Origin: an uncultured Aquincola sp.
GTDB taxonomy: Bacteria > Pseudomonadota > Gammaproteobacteria > Burkholderiales > Burkholderiaceae
DNA length: 5,231 bases
Direction of reading: 5' to 3'
Assembly (NCBI GenBank): GCA_937883885.1
Contig: CAKZXL010000120.1
Span: 1 to 5,231 of the forward strand
Below the pieces are notes generated by a model that did no database searches, was not told where the DNA came from, and saw only the letters and a program-made list of their open reading frames with translations. The position numbers were made by a program, and so were the translations under genes. Below are positions 1-5,231 of the stretch, in pieces; position 1 is the first letter of the stretch, and every line of letters starts with the position of its first letter.

Positions 1-1200
1 ACGGCGCCGCGCCGCATCAGCGCCGAGTACCGCTTTCCGTACCTGGCGCATGCGCCGATGGAGCCGCTGAACTGCGTGATCGACTTCCGCGGCGATGCCT
101 GCACGGTGCACATCGGCTCGCAGTTCCAGACCATCGACCAGGCCGCGGTGGCGGCCACGCTGGGCCTGAAGCCCGAGCAGGTGACGCTGAACACCGCGAT
201 GGCCGGCGGCGGCTTCGGCCGGCGCGGCGTGCCTTCGTCGGACTACGTGGTGGAAGCCGCTCAGGTGGCCAAGGCCTGGCGCGCGGCCGGTGGCCAGGGT
301 GCGGTGCAGCTGATGTGGAGCCGCGAGGACGACATCCGCGGCGGCTACTACCGCCCGCTGCACGTGCACCGCGCCGAGATCGGCCTGGACGCCAAGGGCC
401 AGGTGCTGGCCTGGCAGCACACCATCGTGGGCCAGTCCATCCTCAAGGGCACGCCGTTCGAGCCCTTCATGGTCAAGAACGGCGTGGACGCGGTGTCCAC
501 CGAAGGCGTGGTGGATACGCCCTACGGCTTTCCGCTGGCGCTGGACGTGCACCATCCGCAGGTCAACGTGCCGGTGCTGTGGTGGCGCTCGGTGGGTCAC
601 ACGCACACCGCCTTCGTGATGGAAACGCTGGTCGACGAGCTGGCCGCCGCCGCCGGGCAGGACCCGGTGGCCTACCGCCGCCAGCTGCTGGGCGACCGGC
701 ACCCGCGCATCCGCGCCGCGCTCGACCTGGCGGTGGCCCGCTCGGGTTATGGCCAGCGCAAGCTGCCGGCCGGCCAGGCCTGGGGCGTGGCGGTGCATGA
801 GTCGTTCTCGTCCGTGGTGGCCTACGTGGTGGAAGCCTCGGTGGTGGACAAGCAGCCGGTGCTGCACCGCGTGACGGCCGGCGTGCACTGCAACTTCGCG
901 GTCAATCCGATGACGGTGCAAACGCAGGTGCAGGGCGCGGTGGCGATGGCGCTGGGCACCACGCTGCCGGGCGCCGCCATCACGCTCAAGGACGGCGTGG
1001 TGGAGCAAAGCAACTTCGGCGACTACACCGTGGCCCGCCTGAACCAGATGCCCCCGGTGGACGTGCACATCGTGCCCAGCACCGAGGCGCCCACCGGCAT
1101 GGGCGAGCCGGGCCTGCCGCCGCTGGCGCCGGCCCTGGCCAACGCGGTGGCCGCGCTCACCGGCCAGCGCCTGCGCGAGCTGCCCTTCAAGCTGGCGTAG
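1..1200 (+). CDS. Molybdopterin-binding large subunit, IorB-type xanthine dehydrogenase family (C-terminal part, 5' truncated)
   Basis: The reading frame is open from the first base, so the gene begins upstream; 399 residues are visible of a family usually about 700-770 long. The ATG at 58 is internal: the residues before it (EYRFPYLAHAP) already belong to the family, completing the usual pattern ending in HAPMEPLNC. Visible motifs are GGGFGRRG (fragment residues 69-76, Mo-cofactor binding), WWRSVGHTHTAF (about 194-205), which is the IorB-branch counterpart of the AYRGAGR loop, followed by a DELA helix, and GEPG (368-371), whose Glu369 matches the catalytic glutamate of molybdenum hydroxylases. 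The C-terminus ends normally for the family. Known relatives (isoquinoline 1-oxidoreductase, membrane-bound aldehyde dehydrogenases) pair with a two-[2Fe-2S] subunit and often pass electrons to cytochrome c in the periplasm after Tat export; the Tat signal would lie outside this window. Substrate cannot be told from sequence. Confidence 0.93.
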   Translation, partial: TAPRRISAEYRFPYLAHAPMEPLNCVIDFRGDACTVHIGSQFQTIDQAAVAATLGLKPEQVTLNTAMAGGGFGRRGVPSSDYVVEAAQVAKAWRAAGGQGAVQLMWSREDDIRGGYYRPLHVHRAEIGLDAKGQVLAWQHTIVGQSILKGTPFEPFMVKNGVDAVSTEGVVDTPYGFPLALDVHHPQVNVPVLWWRSVGHTHTAFVMETLVDELAAAAGQDPVAYRRQLLGDRHPRIRAALDLAVARSGYGQRKLPAGQAWGVAVHESFSSVVAYVVEASVVDKQPVLHRVTAGVHCNFAVNPMTVQTQVQGAVAMALGTTLPGAAITLKDGVVEQSNFGDYTVARLNQMPPVDVHIVPSTEAPTGMGEPGLPPLAPALANAVAALTGQRLRELPFKLA

Positions 1201-1230
1201 GCCGCTGACGGCCGGCGCCGGCGCAGCGGC
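1201..1230 (+). terminator. Candidate hairpin directly after the IorB-type gene
   Basis: A perfect 7-bp inverted repeat, GCCGCTG (1201-1207) and CAGCGGC (1224-1230), encloses a 12-bp palindrome GCCGGCGCCGGC (1211-1222), so the RNA could form a long, very GC-rich stem. It starts at the base after the stop codon. No T-run follows, so it is not a classical intrinsic terminator; it could slow transcription or protect the 3' end of the message. Chance pairing is easy in DNA this rich in G and C. Confidence 0.35.
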
Positions 1231-1238
1231 GGGCACGT

Positions 1239-1260
1239 CACATGCCGTCAACAGCATGTG
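1239..1260. repeat. Inverted repeat CACATGC-N8-GCATGTG upstream of mliC
   Basis: CACATGC (1239-1245) and GCATGTG (1254-1260) are a perfect 7-bp inverted repeat with an 8-base loop, 33 bases before the preferred mliC start. It is less GC-rich than its surroundings, which makes a purely compositional origin less likely than for the hairpin just before it. It could be a dyad operator for mliC or a second hairpin in the read-through transcript. It also covers the alternative ATG at 1242. Confidence 0.35.
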
Positions 1261-1283
1261 CAATGCGGCCCACCGGGCCAGAC

Positions 1284-1287
1284 GGAG
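1284..1287 (+). promoter_or_regulatory. Ribosome binding site deciding the mliC start
   Basis: GGAG lies five bases before the ATG at 1293. The alternative in-frame ATG at 1242 has no comparable purine-rich site and would add 17 residues ahead of a normal lipoprotein signal peptide, so 1293 is preferred. Confidence 0.6.
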
Positions 1288-1292
1288 ATCGG

Positions 1293-1640
1293 ATGACGAG
1301 AGGACAGGACCGCGCCCGCCGGGGCGCCCGAGGGCTGGCGGGCAGCGTGTGGTGCGCGCTGGCGCTGGCAGGCTGTGCGCTGCCGCCCTTCACGGCACCG
1401 GGCGCCACCGCGCCGGTGCACTACGACTGTGAAGACGGCTTGCGGCTGCAGGTGCGCTACGCCAGCGATTCAGCGCAGGTGAGCCTGCCCGACGGGCGGG
1501 TGCTGACGCTGCGCCAACAGCCCAGCGGATCGGGCATGCGCTATGCGGAAGGGCCGGCCGAGCTGCGCGGCAAGGGCCAGGAGATCACCTGGGCGGTGGC
1601 CGACCGCATTCCGGTCAACTGCATCGTGCGCCCGCGTTGA
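1293..1640 (+). CDS. mliC: MliC-family lipoprotein, inhibitor of C-type lysozyme
   Basis: The 115-residue product begins with an arginine-rich n-region (RARRGAR, 7-13), a short hydrophobic stretch and a lipobox L25-A26-G27-C28. Cys28 should be lipidated, and Ala at +2 fits outer-membrane sorting. The mature part matches the MliC beta-barrel domain: YDC (44-46), LPDGR (65-69), SGSGMRY (78-84), RGKG (92-95), and Cys110 near the end. In Pseudomonas aeruginosa MliC a serine and a lysine 14 residues apart enter the lysozyme active site; Ser80 and Lys94 here have that same spacing. Cys46 and Cys110 could form the usual disulfide. Known family members protect the envelope from host or competitor lysozyme. 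The gene sits between genes for molybdenum hydroxylases with no functional link, 92 bases after the IorB-type gene and tail-to-tail with xdhC (21-base gap). An ATG at 1242 would give 132 residues but is less likely. Confidence 0.85.
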   Translation: MTRGQDRARRGARGLAGSVWCALALAGCALPPFTAPGATAPVHYDCEDGLRLQVRYASDSAQVSLPDGRVLTLRQQPSGSGMRYAEGPAELRGKGQEITWAVADRIPVNCIVRPR

Positions 1641-1661
1641 GCGGCGCGCACGCAGCGGGCT

Positions 1662-2669
1662 TCACACCACGCAGCCGGCCTCGGGCGCCAGGCCGCCATC
1701 ACCCACCGACAGCGGCGCCGGAATCACGTAGCCGTAGCGTGAGGCGGTCAGCTCGGCCAGGATGGCCACCGCGATTTCCGGCGGCGTGCGCGCGCCGTTC
1801 TTGATGCCGACCGGGCCATGCAGCCGGTCGAGCTGTGCATCGGTCAGGCCGAAGTGCTCCTTCAGCCGCGACTTGCGCTTGGCCTGGTTCACGCGCGACC
1901 CGATGGCGCCCACGTAGAAGGCCGGGCTGGCCAGCGCCTCCATCAGCGCCAGGTCGTCCAGCTTGGGGTCGTGCGTCAGCGCCACGATGGCGGTGTGGCC
2001 GTCGGGCTTGAGCTCGGCCACCACGTCGTCGGGCATGCCGCGCAGCAGGCGCGCGCCAGGCACGTCCCAGCCGATGGCGTATTCCTCGCGCGGGTCGCAG
2101 ATCAGCACCTGGTAGTCCAGCGCCTGCGCCATCGTGGCCAGGTAGTGCGTCATCTGGCCGGCACCGATCAGCAGCAGCCGCCAGCTGGGGCCGTGGGTGG
2201 TGGTCAGCGTGGTGTCGGTCAACTGCAGCACGTCGCCTTCGCTGGGCGGCTGCAGCTCCACCTGGCCGTCGGCCAGCTGCAGCACGCGGCGGATGCGGTC
2301 GCCCTGCTGCAGCACGGCCAGCAGCTCGGGGATGCGCGAATGCGGGCCCACCGGCTCGAGCACCAGCTCCAGCGTGCCGCCGCAGGGCAAGCCGAAGCGG
2401 GTGGCTTCTTCAGCCCCCACGCCGTAACGCACCACTTCGGGTGCGGTGAGGGTCAAGGCACCGTCGCGCACCTTGGCGATCAGGTCGTCCTCGATGCAGC
2501 CGCCCGACACGCTGCCGGCGATCTGCCCGTCGTCGCGCACCGCCACCACTGAGCCCACCGGCCGCGGCGCCGAGCCCCAGGTGCGGGTGATGGTGCCCAG
2601 CACCACGCGACGGCCTTCGGCCTGCCAGCTGGCCAGCTGCCGAAGGATGTTGAGATCCACGTTGTCCAT
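1662..2669 (-). CDS. xdhC: XdhC family molybdenum cofactor maturation protein
   Basis: The product is 335 residues. XdhC-type proteins bind molybdenum cofactor, help in its sulfuration and hand it to the apo large subunit of xanthine dehydrogenase-family enzymes in the cytoplasm; they are not part of the finished enzyme. The N-terminal XdhC/CoxI domain (about 10-105) shows TWGSAPRPVGS (30-40), GSVSGGCIEDDL (52-63) with Cys58, and LPCGGTLEL (94-102) with Cys96; these cysteines are the likely cofactor ligands. A C-terminal Rossmann domain (about 163-310) shows GAGQMT (169-174), CDPRE (191-195), ALTHDP (230-235), YVGAIGSR (252-259) and RTPPEIAVAILAEL (294-307). The start at 2669 gives MDNVDLNILRQL, a typical opening for relatives; upstream ATGs at 2795 and 2759 would add unconserved sequence and run into the control region. 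No Shine-Dalgarno site precedes 2669. It is divergent from the coxS-coxL pair, its most likely client, and converges on mliC. Confidence 0.93.
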   Translation of the reverse strand: MDNVDLNILRQLASWQAEGRRVVLGTITRTWGSAPRPVGSVVAVRDDGQIAGSVSGGCIEDDLIAKVRDGALTLTAPEVVRYGVGAEEATRFGLPCGGTLELVLEPVGPHSRIPELLAVLQQGDRIRRVLQLADGQVELQPPSEGDVLQLTDTTLTTTHGPSWRLLLIGAGQMTHYLATMAQALDYQVLICDPREEYAIGWDVPGARLLRGMPDDVVAELKPDGHTAIVALTHDPKLDDLALMEALASPAFYVGAIGSRVNQAKRKSRLKEHFGLTDAQLDRLHGPVGIKNGARTPPEIAVAILAELTASRYGYVIPAPLSVGDGGLAPEAGCVV

Positions 2670-2675
2670 CCAGGG

Positions 2676-2704
2676 ACGATAGCGCCAAGCGGGCACCCTT
2701 GCAC
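2676..2704 (-). promoter_or_regulatory. Candidate xdhC promoter, possibly giving a leaderless mRNA
   Basis: On the minus strand GTGCAA (2704-2699) is followed after 17 bases by TATCGT (2681-2676), a 4/6 match to TATAAT. Only six bases separate the -10 element from the xdhC ATG, so transcription would begin at or next to the start codon, which agrees with the absence of a ribosome binding site. The -35 match is poor (3/6), so the call is tentative. Confidence 0.3.
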
Positions 2705-2738
2705 AGGCAAGGACGCGGGTTTTCCCGTCGGTGCAAGG
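2697..2738. repeat. 8-bp perfect inverted repeat in the xdhC/coxS divergent region (candidate operator)
   Basis: CCTTGCAC (2697-2704) and GTGCAAGG (2731-2738) are exact reverse complements separated by 26 bases. A third copy of the core, GCAAGG (2707-2712), lies between them and pairs with the left arm as a tight hairpin (CCTTGC-ACAG-GCAAGG). The spacer also holds CGGG-TTTT-CCCG (2716-2727). Each outer arm overlaps the candidate -35 element of one of the two divergent promoters, as expected for a regulator that controls both genes. No regulator gene is present in the window. Confidence 0.45.
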
Positions 2739-2759
2739 CCGGATGGCCTGCCCTAGCAT
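2731..2759 (+). promoter_or_regulatory. Candidate coxS-coxL promoter
   Basis: GTGCAA (2731-2736) and TAGCAT (2754-2759, 4/6 match to TATAAT) are 17 bases apart, which would put the transcript start near 2766 and leave a leader of about 55 bases before the coxS-like gene. The -35 match is only 3/6, which would suit an activator-dependent promoter. This is an inference from weak boxes. Confidence 0.3.
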
Positions 2760-2789
2760 GCGTCGGCGGCCGTGGTTGTGCATCGATCG

Positions 2790-2803
2790 CGGCATTCGGC
2801 ATT
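2790..2803 (+). repeat. Tandem duplication of CGGCATT in the coxS leader
   Basis: CGGCATT is present twice head to tail, ending three bases before the ribosome binding site of the coxS-like gene. It may be a small slippage product or part of a leader structure; nothing in the sequence shows a function. Confidence 0.4.
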
Positions 2804-2806
2804 CCT

Positions 2807-2811
2807 AGGAG
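2807..2811 (+). promoter_or_regulatory. Ribosome binding site of the coxS-like gene
   Basis: AGGAG is placed nine bases before the ATG at 2821. It is a strong site, in contrast to the divergent xdhC gene, which has none. Confidence 0.75.
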
Positions 2812-2820
2812 ACAAACCCC

Positions 2821-3294
2821 ATGGGTACGAAGATCACGCTGCAGGTCAATGGCACGGCCGTCACCAAAGAAGTGGAGCCCGGCACCCTGCTGGTGGAGTT
2901 CATCCGCGAACACCTGCGCCTGACCGGCACGCACGTGGGCTGCGACACCTCGCAGTGCGGCGCCTGCACCGTGCACCTCAATGGCCGCGCCATCAAGAGC
3001 TGCGCGATGCTGGCGGTGCAGGCCGATGGCGCCCAGCTCACCACCATCGAAGGCATTGCCGCCGCCAACGGCGAGCTGCACCCGATGCAGGCCGCCTTCA
3101 AGGCCTGCCACGGCCTGCAGTGCGGCTTCTGCACCCCGGGCATGGTGATGAGTGCCATCGACCTGGTGCAGCACCATCCGCACGGCACCGAGCAGGAAAT
3201 CCGCCACCACCTGGAAGGCAACCTGTGCCGCTGCACCGGCTACCAGAACATCGTCAAGGCCGTGCAGCAGGGTGCTGCCGGCATGGGCGCTTGA
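2821..3294 (+). CDS. (2Fe-2S)-binding small subunit of molybdenum hydroxylase (CoxS-like)
   Basis: This 157-residue protein has the full length and two-domain plan of CoxS/xanthine dehydrogenase small subunits. It carries electrons from the Mo centre of the large subunit to the flavin subunit. The N-terminal plant-type ferredoxin domain (about 4-78) holds Cys41, Cys46, Cys49 and Cys61 for one [2Fe-2S] cluster. The C-terminal helical domain (about 85-150) holds Cys101 and Cys104 in QCGFCTPGM (100-108) and Cys136 and Cys138 in CRCTGY (136-141) for the cluster nearest the molybdopterin; Gln100 is at the position that contacts the pterin. All eight ligands are present, so it should be functional. 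There is no signal peptide, so the protein is cytoplasmic or on the inner face of the membrane. It is the first gene of a transcription unit with the large subunit, 16 bases downstream. The symbol coxS is withheld because the partner is not a true CO dehydrogenase. Confidence 0.96.
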   Translation: MGTKITLQVNGTAVTKEVEPGTLLVEFIREHLRLTGTHVGCDTSQCGACTVHLNGRAIKSCAMLAVQADGAQLTTIEGIAAANGELHPMQAAFKACHGLQCGFCTPGMVMSAIDLVQHHPHGTEQEIRHHLEGNLCRCTGYQNIVKAVQQGAAGMGA

Positions 3295-3298
3295 CCGC

Positions 3299-3304
3299 AA
3301 GGGG
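3299..3304 (+). promoter_or_regulatory. Ribosome binding site of the coxL-like gene
   Basis: AAGGGG lies six bases before the ATG at 3311, inside the 16-base gap after the coxS-like stop codon, and supports that ATG as the start. Confidence 0.6.
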
Positions 3305-3310
3305 CACAGC

Positions 3311-5231
<1,921 letters not shown>

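Noticed and set aside
315..800. A 161-codon plus-strand frame within the IorB-type gene
   Set aside because: It is an Arg/Gly/Pro/Ala-rich off-frame reading of a conserved coding region.
1630..1660. GCCCGC/GCGGGC dyad at the mliC-xdhC convergence as a bidirectional terminator
   Set aside because: The stem is only 6 bp with a 19-base loop and no T-run on either strand; expected by chance in DNA of this composition.
1818..2552. A 244-codon plus-strand frame antisense to xdhC
   Set aside because: It is rich in His, Gln, Val and Ala with no motif, and is a shadow of xdhC, whose cysteine and Rossmann motifs are clear.
2691..2704. GGGCACCCTTGCAC as a sigma-54 promoter
   Set aside because: The halves resemble TGGCAC and TTGCA, but GG and GC are too close (8-9 bases apart rather than 12), which sigma-54 promoters do not tolerate.
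2670..2795. Upstream xdhC starts at 2795 or 2759
   Set aside because: The extra residues are not family-like and would cover the inverted repeat region; the protein from 2669 already begins with the usual MDxVDL-type N-terminus.

Overview
The window is GC-rich DNA (roughly two thirds or more G+C by eye, with strong G/C bias at third codon positions) from what looks like a proteobacterium. The style of the proteins, especially the MDNVDLN-type start of XdhC and the form II coxS-coxL pair, suggests Burkholderiales (Rubrivivax/Ideonella/Aquabacterium-like). That placement is an inference, not something the sequence proves. No RNA genes, mobile elements, CRISPR arrays or phage signatures are visible, and coding density is high.

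Layout. (1) Positions 1-1200, + strand: the C-terminal 399 residues of a molybdopterin-binding large subunit of the isoquinoline 1-oxidoreductase (IorB) branch of the xanthine dehydrogenase family; its start lies before the window. (2) Positions 1201-1292: a short gap with two consecutive inverted repeats. (3) Positions 1293-1640, + strand: a small lipoprotein of the MliC family, an inhibitor of C-type lysozyme. (4) Positions 2669-1662, - strand: XdhC, the accessory protein that matures molybdenum cofactor for this enzyme family; it converges on mliC. (5) Positions 2670-2820: a 151-bp divergent control region with an 8-bp perfect inverted repeat and candidate back-to-back promoters. (6) Positions 2821-3294, + strand: a two-[2Fe-2S] small subunit (CoxS-like). 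(7) Positions 3311-5231, + strand: the first 640 residues of a form II CoxL-like molybdopterin large subunit, cut by the window end.

How the genes work together. The CoxS-like and CoxL-like proteins should form a molybdenum hydroxylase: substrate is hydroxylated at the Mo centre in the large subunit and electrons leave through the two iron-sulfur clusters of the small subunit. In form II clusters the order is S-L-M, so an FAD subunit gene (coxM-like) is expected just downstream. The large subunit has AYRGAGR where true CO dehydrogenase has AYxCSFR, so CO oxidation is unlikely and the substrate is unknown. XdhC, divergent from coxS, probably inserts sulfurated cofactor into this enzyme and perhaps also into the IorB-type enzyme upstream. 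The lysozyme inhibitor is unrelated to this chemistry.

This is mostly a recognisable accessory-metabolism locus, and I do not see a clearly new kind of biological system. The points most worth a second look are the near-symmetric divergent promoter region, a possibly leaderless xdhC transcript, two unlike molybdenum hydroxylases around one xdhC, and the lysozyme inhibitor between them.
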